Part shown: piece by piece, positions 42,022 through 50,972 of the stretch
Layout of the letters: the number at the start of each line of letters is the position of its first letter
Position numbering within the stretch: the first letter of the stretch is position 1
Source: Alkalicoccus daliensis
Lineage (GTDB): Bacteria; Bacillota; Bacilli; Bacillales; Salisediminibacteriaceae
Direction: 5' to 3'
Assembly (NCBI RefSeq): GCF_900103955.1
Contig: NZ_FNIL01000012.1
Coordinates: forward strand, 1 to 64,000
Length of the DNA: 64,000 nt
Translations under genes and position numbers: made by a program
Notes under the pieces: model-generated
The model's input: only the letters and a program-made list of their open reading frames with translations
Told to the model about the DNA's origin: nothing
The model's database searches: none

Positions 42022-42188
42022 GTTTACTCTCATTTAAAATGATTTACTGTGCACTAACTGGCAGTTACTCATTTTTCACAGGGGTTTACTCTCAAATGGG
42101 CTGCTTACTCTTACGCAAAACTTCTTTACTCATTTTTCTAAAGCCATATTTTCCTTTATTCATCATTTCAGCTCCATTTACTCTCATG
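42022..42188. repeat. Degenerate TTTACTC repeats
   Basis: GTTTACTCTCA, GTTACTCATTTTTC, GTTTACTCTCAAATG, CTTACTCTTACG, TTTACTCATTTTTC and TTTACTCTCATG recur every 20-35 bases. They make up much of the yvyE-endopeptidase spacer (41868-42309), which has no gene. Confidence 0.6.
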
Positions 42189-42255
42189 AAAAAACCTGCT
42201 GCTGCACCGCCCTCCATCCAGAAGCTCCTGCATAAGCCCGCTGCCTGCAAAAATA

Positions 42256-42293
42256 AGGCATCACGCCTGCACTCCCACACAGACATGATGCCT
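42256..42293 (-). terminator. Terminator after the NlpC/P60 gene
   Basis: AGGCATCA and TGATGCCT form an 8-bp stem on the minus strand, followed by TATTTTTG. Confidence 0.75.
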
Positions 42294-42309
42294 TTCTTCT
42301 ATATTATTC

Positions 42310-43008
42310 TTACAGTCTTTTCGCTCCCATATAATTGCTGCTCCAGTAAGGATTGCTCATGTTGGAAATTGTTACACCGGTAGAAGAACCTGAGTGTACA
42401 AACTGGTTGTTTCCTACATAAATCCCAGCGTGGGATGGACCTGTACGAGTTTCAAAGAATACAAGGTCTCCTACAGATGGGCTGGATACATGAGATCCTG
42501 CGTTCCACATTTGAGAAACGGTACGCGGAATGCTCTGTCCGTTCTGCGCGAATGCGTACTGAATAAATCCGCTGCAGTCAAATCCTGCTGGGGAAGTGCC
42601 TCCCCATACATACGGGCTTCCAGTCAGGCTCTTCGCCGTAGATACAACGCCGCTGGAATTGCTGGATGTGCTCACTCCTGCTACTGCAGAAGATGTATTG
42701 GATGAAGTGCTAGTACCTCCAGAAGAAATTCCAAGAGATCCAAGTGTTGCTGGTCCTGCTACGCCAAAGAAGTTTCCTGCCGGGCTGGAAATACCGTTGG
42801 AACGCTGGTAATCCTGTACTGCTTTTAATGTAAGTGGACCAAATACGCCATCTACATTCGAAGAGCTGTTATACCCTTCACTTGCAAGTGTTTCCTGAAG
42901 CTGTTCTACGTCATTCCCGCGGTCTCCCATGCTTACGGATGCTTCTGATACTGTTGGTGCTGCTAGTAATGCTCCTGCTAATGCGACACTCATAACAAAT
43001 TTCTTCAT
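42310..43008 (-). CDS. NlpC/P60 peptidoglycan endopeptidase
   Basis: The start is ATG 43008 (MKKFVMSVALAGALLAAPTV), giving 232 residues with a cleavable signal ending near AEAS-like SEAS. A peptidoglycan-binding domain follows (GNDVEQLQETLASEGY, GVFGPLTLKAVQDYQ), then a Ser/Thr linker. The NlpC/P60 domain has catalytic Cys in FDCSGFIQYAF and His in GPSHAGIYVGNNQFVHSG. It would cut cell wall cross-link peptides outside the cell. Confidence 0.92.
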   Translation of the reverse strand: MKKFVMSVALAGALLAAPTVSEASVSMGDRGNDVEQLQETLASEGYNSSSNVDGVFGPLTLKAVQDYQRSNGISSPAGNFFGVAGPATLGSLGISSGGTSTSSNTSSAVAGVSTSSNSSGVVSTAKSLTGSPYVWGGTSPAGFDCSGFIQYAFAQNGQSIPRTVSQMWNAGSHVSSPSVGDLVFFETRTGPSHAGIYVGNNQFVHSGSSTGVTISNMSNPYWSSNYMGAKRL

Positions 43009-43512
43009 AATATAATCTCCCACTTTCTTATATTTTTTATATTTTTTGTTCTTTTCTTGGCTTTTATTTAATTTTTTATTTAGTTTTTGTTTGCTGCAGG
43101 TTTCATACTACATAAAAACGGGTATTAAAAAAACCTATTTTAGAAAATGTAATTGAACTTAAATCACATTGTCATTACTGTGTAATATTCTGTTGGTTTT
43201 ATGGAATAAATTTGTTTAGAACGGTGCATTAAGTAGCATTAACTTTATATGTACTGCTACTTTCCTCTATATACACCTCGTTATTCTATATCCTTTATTG
43301 TTAAAATCTTTTTAGAAATTCCCTCCCTCTTTTTAATAAAATTGTTTTTTTATAATAATACTTTCATATTTCCCCTCCCGTGTTTCCTTTCTAAATCTTC
43401 TGAAACTGACGATTACACAAAATCACATACATGCTATACTGGAAAATGTACGTTTTATACCTGCTGCAACATGAGAATTGAAATTGATCATATACAACTG
43501 GAGGTTATATGC
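43009..43512. other. AT-rich spacer before the S-layer assembly gene
   Basis: This divergent spacer should hold promoters for both flanking genes; TATACT near 43435 is a possible -10 for the rightward gene. An open frame without a ribosome site reaches left to 43249, but I do not take it as coding. Confidence 0.4.
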
Positions 43513-44424
43513 ATGTCTTTCTTTCCAAACAGTAATAATGAAGAAATTACCTTGGACGGCCGGGAAACAATTATCTCCTCGAGAAAAGCCAGCCAGTCTG
43601 AAGAAGAAAATACAGAGAAAATAAATACGGAATTATCTTTTCACCCCGACTGGGACGTTTCCACTGAAGATGAAAAAGTTTTTCAGAGCCTTCATGAGCA
43701 GCTGTCTCCATTAAAACCACATCAGCTCTCTATCGTCGGAATCCAAAAAAGCACCGAGGAAGAAAATCACGTATTTACAGCTTTCATCCGTCATACACTT
43801 GAAAAGCAGGCTACCTTTAAAGAAACAACGGTAGAACTTTTAGGAGAAGATGATAAACTTCTCGGCAGAAAAACATTTAATCTGGCAGAAATCGGATCTA
43901 TTCCGGAAAATATGTGCCGTCCCTGGACGTTTGAGTATTCTGTGAAGGATTTATTTACAGAGGACCTTCCTGAGACGGGCTGGAAGCTCAGATTTAAAAG
44001 AAAGCAGCCGGATCACCAGCACGAACTGGCATTAACGAAATCCTGGAACAAGCGCCTGACATCTGAAAACAAACGTCAGCTGCGCAGAATTGTCCGGGAA
44101 ATGACTCCGCCAAAGCCGGGAGAAATTAATTTCAAAGGCCTGAAAGCGACGTATTTAAAAGAAAGAGATGAACTGCACATTTCACTTCTTATCCGGAATG
44201 GCAGCGACAAAAGTATTAACCTGGAAAAACTGCCTTTAATTGTAGAGGACGCAAGCGGGGAGATTGTTGCAAGAGGCGGCTTTACGCTTACTCCCAAGCT
44301 GCAGGTAAAAGCGCATACCAGTACACCCTGGAATTTTGTATTCCCATCTTCCATGATAATGAAAAAAGATCCGGACCTTTCCCGATGGAAAGCGTATCCG
44401 CCGCGCAAGAAAAAGAAAGACTGA
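43513..44424 (+). CDS. Accessory Sec S-layer assembly protein (SLAP type)
   Basis: The start is ATG 43513 after GGAGGTTATATGC, giving 303 residues. Two SLAP-type repeats are visible: FHPDWDVSTEDEKVFQSLHE to about residue 150, and LALTKSWNKRLTSENKRQLR to the end. Each has a Trp at the start and a PW(T/N)F(E/V) motif near its end. In Bacillus anthracis such proteins work with SecA2 in S-layer protein export. No secA2 or S-layer gene is in this window. The protein has no signal peptide and ends in a Lys tract. Confidence 0.82.
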   Translation: MSFFPNSNNEEITLDGRETIISSRKASQSEEENTEKINTELSFHPDWDVSTEDEKVFQSLHEQLSPLKPHQLSIVGIQKSTEEENHVFTAFIRHTLEKQATFKETTVELLGEDDKLLGRKTFNLAEIGSIPENMCRPWTFEYSVKDLFTEDLPETGWKLRFKRKQPDHQHELALTKSWNKRLTSENKRQLRRIVREMTPPKPGEINFKGLKATYLKERDELHISLLIRNGSDKSINLEKLPLIVEDASGEIVARGGFTLTPKLQVKAHTSTPWNFVFPSSMIMKKDPDLSRWKAYPPRKKKKD

Positions 44425-44432
44425 CCAAATAG

Positions 44433-44466
44433 AAAGCAGCCTGCTGAAAATCAGCAGGCTGCTTTT
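44433..44466. terminator. Bidirectional terminator
   Basis: AAAGCAGCCTGCTGA and TCAGCAGGCTGCTTTT form a long perfect stem between two convergent genes. Confidence 0.9.
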
Positions 44467-44468
44467 TG

Positions 44469-45857
44469 TTAAGGCGTATAATACTTTTGCGTATAGAACG
44501 GTCTGTCCCCTTCGGAAAAGACGACGCCAATTCCAAGTTCATCATAAGAAGGGTTTAATATATTTTCTCTATGCCCAAGGGAATTCATGAGCCCCTGCTC
44601 TGCGAATACAGCACTCGCCTGTCCGGAAGCAAGATTTTCCCCTGCCCGGGAATAGGTAAGTCCCGCTTCATTCATTCGATCGAATGGGGATAACCCTTCC
44701 GGTGACTCGTGAGAAAAGTAATTTCTTTCTGCCATATCCTCACTGTGCGCCTTGGCAACCTCGGCAACTTCCCCATTCCAGGCAAGCGGCTCCAGGTCAT
44801 GCTTTACACGATCCGCATTCACAAGATCGAACATCTGCATTTCTGCGTCTGCCGCGAGATCTTCAGACCCCGGACCGTAAAAGCCCATTAAATTATGCTC
44901 TGTGTCCGTTTCAATCAGCTCTGCCGCTGTGACTGAGTGCTCCTCGTGAATATCGTAAAACACTGTTAAATAGCCTTCTTCAAGTTGAAATAAATCGAAT
45001 TCATCACTTTGGTTCTGTGTATACTGAGTGTTCCCTTTCGTGATATGCTGCTCCGGTTCTCCTAAAGTATTCCTTATCTCGTCCCGGTCCAGCGCAGAAA
45101 GACTGCTGTCTTCCATTTTCCATTCATTATTCGTATACAGAGCAACTACTTCTTCATTTTCTATTCCTGCCATGCGATAATTTTCATATTCATCATGATA
45201 GGCATGCCAGGAAAATCCATAGTGGCTCATGGTAATGCGTTCCGCTTCGCCCCAGGTGTCTTCTAATTCTCCCTGAGAATCACCGATCGCAATTCCATCT
45301 ACCTGGACTTTTCCAGAAAGCTCACGCAGCTCCTCTTCTTCCGGAACTTCCTCCGCTTCCTGTTTCTCTTCCTCCGGCTGCATGAAAACAGTAATCTCTT
45401 TTCTGCCTTCTTCAATTACAGCAGAATTTTCTTCAAGATCCCAAGTAATTTCAGAACCATATGCAGTGGCAATTAAATTTAATGGTACATATACTGTATC
45501 TTCAATTCTTTCCACCGCTTCTTCCAGCGGATAAAATTCCCCATTAATGTTCACTTCTGTATCATTCACTTCAAATTGAAGTAAATCTCCTTCACGGTCT
45601 GCCGTGTATATTTCTGAATCTTCGTTCCAGGTAATGTCTGCCTCCAGCTCCTGAAATGTTTCTTCAAATGGAACCATAGGCGTGTCATTTATTAATCGTC
45701 CTTCATTAATTGTTACTTCTTCAGAGCTCATCGTCGTTGTTATTTCAGGATCCTTTTCTCTTACTTCACTGATATCCTCAAACGGAAATAACCAGATAAA
45801 AGCAATGACTCCTGCGAAGAAAAATACAGAAAAGCCGGGACTTCTTTTATTTCTCAT
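44469..45857 (-). CDS. CAP-domain protein with copper-amine-oxidase-like stalk
   Basis: The 462-residue protein has one N-terminal membrane segment (about 8-22). A copper amine oxidase N-like beta module follows (about 45-165; LINDTPMVPFEETFQELEAD). A CAP-associated domain runs about 195-330 (VDGIAIGDSQGELEDTWGEA). The C-terminal CAP/SCP domain has LVNADRVKHDLEPLAW, AKAHSEDMAERNYFSH, AGENLA and HRENILNPSYDELGIGV. It should face the outside. CAP domains bind lipids or have other roles; this substrate is unknown. Confidence 0.85.
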   Translation of the reverse strand: MRNKRSPGFSVFFFAGVIAFIWLFPFEDISEVREKDPEITTTMSSEEVTINEGRLINDTPMVPFEETFQELEADITWNEDSEIYTADREGDLLQFEVNDTEVNINGEFYPLEEAVERIEDTVYVPLNLIATAYGSEITWDLEENSAVIEEGRKEITVFMQPEEEKQEAEEVPEEEELRELSGKVQVDGIAIGDSQGELEDTWGEAERITMSHYGFSWHAYHDEYENYRMAGIENEEVVALYTNNEWKMEDSSLSALDRDEIRNTLGEPEQHITKGNTQYTQNQSDEFDLFQLEEGYLTVFYDIHEEHSVTAAELIETDTEHNLMGFYGPGSEDLAADAEMQMFDLVNADRVKHDLEPLAWNGEVAEVAKAHSEDMAERNYFSHESPEGLSPFDRMNEAGLTYSRAGENLASGQASAVFAEQGLMNSLGHRENILNPSYDELGIGVVFSEGDRPFYTQKYYTP

Positions 45858-45995
45858 TTACGGTAATCCACCTCCGATTTCCATCTGCTTAATTTAAATT
45901 TATCACAGTCTGGATCAGCAGTTTTATATAATGCTTAGTTTCAGAATAAATCATTTGATCCATCTGGAAAGCACCTTTTGAGAATTTCACACAGA

Positions 45996-46039
45996 AAAAG
46001 AGAGCTTCGCGAGAGCTGCACTCTCGGAAGACTCTCTCT
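45996..46039 (-). terminator. Terminator after the HhH protein gene
   Basis: A long near-perfect stem (AGAGAG-CTTC-CGAGAG with CTCTCG-GAAG-CTCTCT) is followed by TTTTTC on the minus strand. Confidence 0.85.
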
Positions 46040-46048
46040 ATATACCAA

Positions 46049-47278
46049 TTAAATTTTAAAGTATTTTTTTAGATCTTCTAATTTTCTCGGTCCAATTCCT
46101 TTTACACGAATCAGGTCATCCACTGATTCAAAATTGCCGTTTGCCTTTCTTTCCGCAATTATTTTTTTAGCAAGATCCAGTCCGAGTCCCGGAATTACTG
46201 TTAAATCTTCCGCAATTACTCTATTAGGATTTATTTGCTCTTCTAATTTCTTTTCCGCTTCTGCAATAGCTTCAGGGTTTTCATCTTCATAATCCTCTTC
46301 TTCTTCCTGAGAATCTTTTTGTTTCTCTTCCTGTTCTTCCTCTTGCTCTTCTTCTTGTTCCGATTCCTCTTCCTGCTGGTCTTCTTGTTCTTTTTGTTCC
46401 GGCTCTTCTTCCTGCTCGTCCTCTTCTTCTTCCGGTTCCTCTTCCTGTTCGTCTTCTTGTTCCGATTCTTCTTCCTGCTCGTCCTCTTGCTCCTCTTCCT
46501 CTTGAGAGTCCTCTTCTTCTTCATCCTCTTGTTGTTCTTGTTCTTCTTTATCTTCTGACTGAGGTTTCTCTTCCTGCTGCTCTTCTTTTTCTTCTTTTTC
46601 TTCTTTTTCTTCTTCGTTCTCTTCTTCTTGTTCCGTCTCTTCTGCCTGCTCGTCCTCTTGCTCCTCTTGTTCCGGTTCTTCTTCCTGCTCGTCCATTTGC
46701 TCTTCTTCCTGGTCTTCTTCTACCTCTGATTCTTCCTGGTCTTCCTCTGACTCTTCTTGGTTTTCTGGTGGTTCCTGTTCTTTTTCTTCTGACTGTTTCT
46801 CTTCTTGGTTTTTCTGTTCTTGTTCATCTGAAGCTTCCTGAGAAGACTGTTTTTGTTGTTCCTGGTTTTTCTCCGTATCCAGTCCTTCCAGCTCCATCTG
46901 TTCAGATTGCTGTGCTTCTTCTTTTTCTTCTTTATTAGCATTCGTCTTCTTATTTTGGTTTTTCTTTACTACCTCTGTAGAGGCTTGTTTTTTCGTCTTT
47001 TTTGGTGCTGCCTTTTTGGGTGCTGTCTTTTTCTTGCCGGCACTCTCAGTCTGTTTACTCTTCTCTGGAGCACTTTTAAGTTTTTTAGATGCAGTGGCAC
47101 CCTTTTCTTTTTTAGCTGAAGATTTTTTCTTTGACGACTCCTCTTTTCCTTTTGTCGGAGCCTTCGCTTCTTTCTCTTCTTCCTCCAGCCAATTTAATAA
47201 TGCTTTCCTTACCTGCGGGGCAGCTTTAAATGCGGCAAAACTTGCACCCGCGCCAAGCATCGCAAACCATTTTTTCAT
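46049..47278 (-). CDS. Lys-rich/Glu-rich protein with helix-hairpin-helix end
   Basis: The 409-residue protein has four zones. Residues 1-32 hold a short hydrophobic helix (MKKWFAMLGAGASFAAFKAA). Residues about 38-118 are Lys/Ala/Ser-rich, like histone H1 tails (KKKTAPKKAAPKKTKK). Residues about 118-340 are almost only Glu, Gln, Asp and Lys, with EEEEQ-type repeats. Residues about 343-409 form a ComEA-like double helix-hairpin-helix (VIPGLGLDLAKKIIAERKAN, DDLIRVKGIGPRKLEDLKKY) that should bind DNA. A good ribosome site and terminator support real expression. The function is unknown. Confidence 0.75.
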   Translation of the reverse strand: MKKWFAMLGAGASFAAFKAAPQVRKALLNWLEEEEKEAKAPTKGKEESSKKKSSAKKEKGATASKKLKSAPEKSKQTESAGKKKTAPKKAAPKKTKKQASTEVVKKNQNKKTNANKEEKEEAQQSEQMELEGLDTEKNQEQQKQSSQEASDEQEQKNQEEKQSEEKEQEPPENQEESEEDQEESEVEEDQEEEQMDEQEEEPEQEEQEDEQAEETEQEEENEEEKEEKEEKEEQQEEKPQSEDKEEQEQQEDEEEEDSQEEEEQEDEQEEESEQEDEQEEEPEEEEDEQEEEPEQKEQEDQQEEESEQEEEQEEEQEEKQKDSQEEEEDYEDENPEAIAEAEKKLEEQINPNRVIAEDLTVIPGLGLDLAKKIIAERKANGNFESVDDLIRVKGIGPRKLEDLKKYFKI

Positions 47279-47585
47279 CGAAAACGCTCCTCTCCGTTTC
47301 TGGACATTTTAGGTCATTATAACAAGAATGTAAGTATATTTACTAATGGATTCATTCAATCCTGCTCACTGCTGCTTAAGGAAAAGGATGCAGAGAGTAA
47401 AGCACGTCTCTAGGATTTTCAAAAAAATACAGTCCTATAAAATTATACCCTTACTCCCATTATCAAAACATAATGCGTCACAATCGCAGAATCTTATAGG
47501 AAGAAACTTCTTTTGAAGCTTCTGCAGATCTAAACACAGTGAAGAATGCTGAGAGAATCAAGTACTTCCACTTTGACAAGAATAA

Positions 47586-47630
47586 CCCCTAAGGCAAGCC
47601 TCTCCGAAAGAGAAGCAATATGATTACTTC
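47586..47630 (-). repeat. Dispersed intergenic repeat, copy on the minus strand
   Basis: Read on the minus strand: GAAGTAATCATATTGCTTCT, then CTTTCGGAGAGGCTTGCCTT. It matches the copy at 52571 closely, including the GAAGTAAT lead-in. It lies in the gene-free spacer 47279-47749, where nothing else is recognised apart from the promoter region of pfkA. Confidence 0.6.
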
Positions 47631-47749
47631 TTTTTAGCAAAACTTTTATTTTCAAGGTAGCCTTTGTTTAAATAATACAAGAAAGGTGAATTATTCTTTA
47701 TTAAGGCAGGGTATGAGTGAAATAGCTTGAAAGAGAAAGGAATGGTTAG

Positions 47750-48706
47750 ATGAAAAAAATCGGCATACTTACTTCAGGAGGAGATTCCCAGGGGATGAAC
47801 AGTGCCATTCGTGCTGTTGTCAGAACCGGGATTGCCAGAGGATTTGAAATTATAGGAATAAAACGCGGCTATAAAGGACTGATGGAAAAAGAATTTTCCA
47901 AGCTTACTTCCAGAGACGTAGGAGATATCCTCTACCGGGGAGGTACTTTTCTGCAGTCGGCCCGTTCGGAAGAATTCCGCACGAAAGAGGGACAGAAAAA
48001 AGGAGCCTATAATTTGAAGGAAGCCGGGATTGATACACTCATTGTCATCGGTGGGGACGGCAGCTACCGGGGCGCCGCAGAACTGCAGAAGCTTGGTATC
48101 AAAACATACGGCATGCCTGGCACTATTGATAATGACATTCCGCTTACCGATTATACGATCGGATTTGACACTACTTTAAACGTAGTAATGGATGCTATTG
48201 GAAATCTGCGGGACACGATGAGCAGTCATGAACGTGTAAGTGTCATTGAAGTAATGGGCAGAAGCAGCGGCGATATCGCGATTCACGCCGGGATTGCCAG
48301 CGGTGTCGATGCAATTCTGGTCCCTGAACTTCCCTGGGATCTTAAAGACATCTCCCGTAAGCTGAAAGAAGGCTTTGATCAGGGGAAAACCCACAGTATC
48401 GTCGTTGTGGCTGAAGGCGCAGGAAAAGCAGAGGAGATAGCGCCGCTGATTCACGAGTACTGCGGGCTGGACACACGTCCTACAGTACTCGGGCATATCC
48501 AGAGAGGCGGTACACCTTCCGCATTCGATAGGGTATTTACAAGCCAGATGGGACACAAGGTTATTGAATTAATTGAAAATGATATTCATGGTGTCGCACT
48601 CGGTATAGAAAAAAATGAAATTACCTATCATTCTTTTGAAGACATTTTCACAGCTGATACTGAGCTGAAAGCAGACTTATATCAGATTTTCAAAGATCTT
48701 ATTTAA
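47750..48706 (+). CDS. pfkA: ATP-dependent 6-phosphofructokinase
   Basis: The 318-residue enzyme phosphorylates fructose 6-phosphate in glycolysis. It has the ATP site ILTSGGDSQGMNSAIRAVVR, GGDGSYRGA (Gly rather than Asp after GGD, so ATP- and not PPi-type), the catalytic PGTIDNDI and the substrate loop EVMGRSSGDIA. Bacilli usually carry pfkA beside accA and pyk; here it is paired with class I aldolase instead. It starts with MKKIGIL after AAAGGAATGGTTAG. Confidence 0.93.
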   Translation: MKKIGILTSGGDSQGMNSAIRAVVRTGIARGFEIIGIKRGYKGLMEKEFSKLTSRDVGDILYRGGTFLQSARSEEFRTKEGQKKGAYNLKEAGIDTLIVIGGDGSYRGAAELQKLGIKTYGMPGTIDNDIPLTDYTIGFDTTLNVVMDAIGNLRDTMSSHERVSVIEVMGRSSGDIAIHAGIASGVDAILVPELPWDLKDISRKLKEGFDQGKTHSIVVVAEGAGKAEEIAPLIHEYCGLDTRPTVLGHIQRGGTPSAFDRVFTSQMGHKVIELIENDIHGVALGIEKNEITYHSFEDIFTADTELKADLYQIFKDLI

Positions 48707-48844
48707 CACGCCTTATCCTATGATTTCCTTAGGCGCAAATAGGGAAAGTAAATCAAACAGGGAACTTTTTGTATTCCTATTTTAAAATGATACACTGGCG
48801 TTAGAACCTTTTAACGTATATAACTACAAAAAAGGAGTGGAATT

Positions 48845-49738
48845 ATGCAAAAAAATCAAATGGAACAAATCAAAAACGGCAAGGGATTTATCGCAGCACT
48901 GGACCAAAGCGGTGGAAGCACACCGAAAGCATTGGCAGAGTACGGCGTACCGGAGGATGCTTATTCCAACGAAGAAGAAATGTTCGATCTGGTACACGAA
49001 ATGCGGACAAGAATTATTACTGCACCGGCTTTTGATTCCGAGCACATTCTAGGTGCCATTCTATTTGAGCAGACGATGGACCGTAAAATTGAAGGTAAAT
49101 ATACCGGCGATTATCTTGCGGAAGAAAAAGGCATCGTTCCCTTTTTAAAAGTGGATAAAGGTCTCGCAGATCTTTCCAACGGCGTACAGCTGATGAAGCC
49201 GATTTCTGATTTGGAAGATACACTGAAGCGCGCCAACGAAAGAAAAATTTTCGGCACTAAAATGCGTTCCGTGATTAAAGAAGCAGACCGCCAGGGAATT
49301 AAATCCGTCGTAGATCAGCAGTTTGAAGTAGCAAAACAAATTATCTCCGCCGGACTTATTCCGATTATCGAACCGGAAGTTGATATTCACAGTGAAGATA
49401 AAGCACAGTCTGAAGAGATTTTAAAAGAAGAAATTATGGAGCATTTAAACAGTTTGCCATCTGACGAAAACGTAATGCTGAAGCTTACTATTCCGAATGA
49501 AGCAAATATTTATAAAGAGCTGATTGATCATCCAAGAGTTGTCCGTGTGGTTGCACTTTCCGGCGGATATTCCAGAGAAGAAGCAAATCAGAAGCTGAAG
49601 AAAAATGAAGGTTTAATTGCAAGCTTTTCAAGAGCGCTCAGCGCTGACCTGAGTGCGGATCAGAGCGAAGAAGAATTTAATGCAGCGCTGAAAGAAGCGG
49701 TCGAAGCAATTTATGATGCAAGTGTGAATAAAAAATAA
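48845..49738 (+). CDS. fda: Fructose-bisphosphate aldolase, class I
   Basis: The 297-residue protein is a class I (Schiff-base) aldolase like Staphylococcus Fda. It carries [50 protein letters not shown] and [15 protein letters not shown], with Lys residues placed for the Schiff base. It splits fructose 1,6-bisphosphate, the product of the gene before it. GGAGTGGAATT precedes the ATG, 138 bases after pfkA. Class I enzymes need no metal ion. Confidence 0.9.
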   Translation: MQKNQMEQIKNGKGFIAALDQSGGSTPKALAEYGVPEDAYSNEEEMFDLVHEMRTRIITAPAFDSEHILGAILFEQTMDRKIEGKYTGDYLAEEKGIVPFLKVDKGLADLSNGVQLMKPISDLEDTLKRANERKIFGTKMRSVIKEADRQGIKSVVDQQFEVAKQIISAGLIPIIEPEVDIHSEDKAQSEEILKEEIMEHLNSLPSDENVMLKLTIPNEANIYKELIDHPRVVRVVALSGGYSREEANQKLKKNEGLIASFSRALSADLSADQSEEEFNAALKEAVEAIYDASVNKK

Positions 49739-49746
49739 TTCAGTGC

Positions 49747-49777
49747 GGCTGCCCAAAAATTTTGGGCAGCCTTTTTT
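49747..49777 (+). terminator. Terminator after the aldolase gene
   Basis: GGCTGCCCAAAA and TTTTGGGCAGCC form a perfect stem followed by TTTTTT. From here to 50054 the spacer shows no gene. Confidence 0.9.
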
Positions 49778-50054
49778 ATTGTTCTGCCCATATTCCTAGT
49801 TGAGGAGAGCAGCAGCAAAAATTCTCTGCTTTTATAATTTTTATTTTCATGCCATATTTTTACATAAAAAAGAAGGACTTTTGTTCTTTATGTAGAATAG
49901 TACAAAAGATCATTTTTGCGGCACAGTCTTTAGCATGAGGACTGTATTTAACCACTCCCCGAGCATTCTTCAGATAGAGAGTCATCATTAATCCCATCAG
50001 ATAAGCTTCAGCAGTCATTTATCATGACTTTTCACTGTAAAGGATGATACAGCA

Positions 50055-50711
50055 ATGCCCCGATTAAAATCTTCCGTTTTCACCTGGCACCTCTATTTAC
50101 AATCAAAAGACAGCATTCCTATTTTCAAAGATGCAGCAGATCAAGGACAATATCTGGATTTTGTGCTTGAAGCCAAAAAAGTATTTCAGTTTGACCTGCA
50201 CGCCTATGTAATACTTGATCACAAAGTGCATCTTCTTCTGCATTCACGAACCAGGCAGCCGAGCATTATTATGCAGCGCATACATACGAATTATGCCGTA
50301 TATTTTAATGACCGCTATAAGAAAAACCCGGAGCTTCCTTCTCTGCAGTTCAAACTGCGTCCGGTATCTTCTCTGCGCTACTTCATGGAAATCACCAAAT
50401 ATATTCACTTATGTCCTCTGTTTTATGCAGCTGCCGACGCTCCGGAAAGTTATCCCTGGAGCAGCTATAAACAGTACACGCAGCAGAACAAAGGACCCGT
50501 TGATAATGAGCTGATGCTCCGCTGTTTTCCAAAGGACTCGCAGACATCCTGCAGGCAATTTCACGAACGGGAGCTGGATGCTGTGCCAAGCCTTGCTGAT
50601 CTGGAAGAAATACTCCAGGCCTACCTGCGCACCCTGGATTTGTTATACACAAAAAAGCAAGGAACCATGATGATCCGGGAGTCTGAGGTGGAAATTCAGA
50701 CCGATACTTGA
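50055..50711 (+). CDS. RAYT-like (REP-associated tyrosine transposase) protein with altered HUH
   Basis: The 218-residue protein resembles IS200-like Y1 transposases of the RAYT group: an N-terminal SSVFTWHLYLQSKDS strand, the YVILDHKVHLLLHS core, a coiled helix, and ITKYIHLCPLFYAAADAPES followed by YPWSSYKQY. In active members the core reads NHxHLLL. Here the first His of the HUH pair aligns with Lys (KVH), so metal binding may be lost, while the candidate Tyr (KYIHL) remains. It has no IS ends nearby. It may be a domesticated or dying transposase. Confidence 0.72.
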   Translation: MPRLKSSVFTWHLYLQSKDSIPIFKDAADQGQYLDFVLEAKKVFQFDLHAYVILDHKVHLLLHSRTRQPSIIMQRIHTNYAVYFNDRYKKNPELPSLQFKLRPVSSLRYFMEITKYIHLCPLFYAAADAPESYPWSSYKQYTQQNKGPVDNELMLRCFPKDSQTSCRQFHERELDAVPSLADLEEILQAYLRTLDLLYTKKQGTMMIRESEVEIQTDT

Positions 50712-50972
50712 GCCTTTCAGCAGCGGGAACTGCTCTTTACCACCGGTTTGGTACCAGTTCCCCGAAAAACGCAAACTGTTTTATTGAAATAATTAAACTG
50801 TAATTTTCTCACTTTCTGTATTCTAATCTCAAACTTATTTAAATAGAGAGAACAGTGGGACTATTAACACTTTTTCAAAAGGTATTCATTTTTTAAAAAT
50901 TTCCTTTTATACTGACGTTATATTAAAATATTAAACGCTTACTTAATACAGCGTCAGAAATGAGGGTTTCTT

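Noticed and set aside
43249-43512. N-terminal extension of the S-layer assembly protein by 88 codons.
   Set aside because: The extension lacks a ribosome site and reads as AT-rich noncoding DNA, whereas ATG 43513 has GGAGGT at proper spacing.
46243-46941. Several long open frames in other frames and on the opposite strand over the Glu/Gln-rich tract.
   Set aside because: They arise from GAA/GAG/CAG repeats, encode Lys/Arg- or Phe/Leu-only proteins, and have no ribosome sites.
50930-50943. A cre-like ATTAAACGCTTACT upstream of the AbgT transporter.
   Set aside because: It differs from the consensus at three fixed positions.
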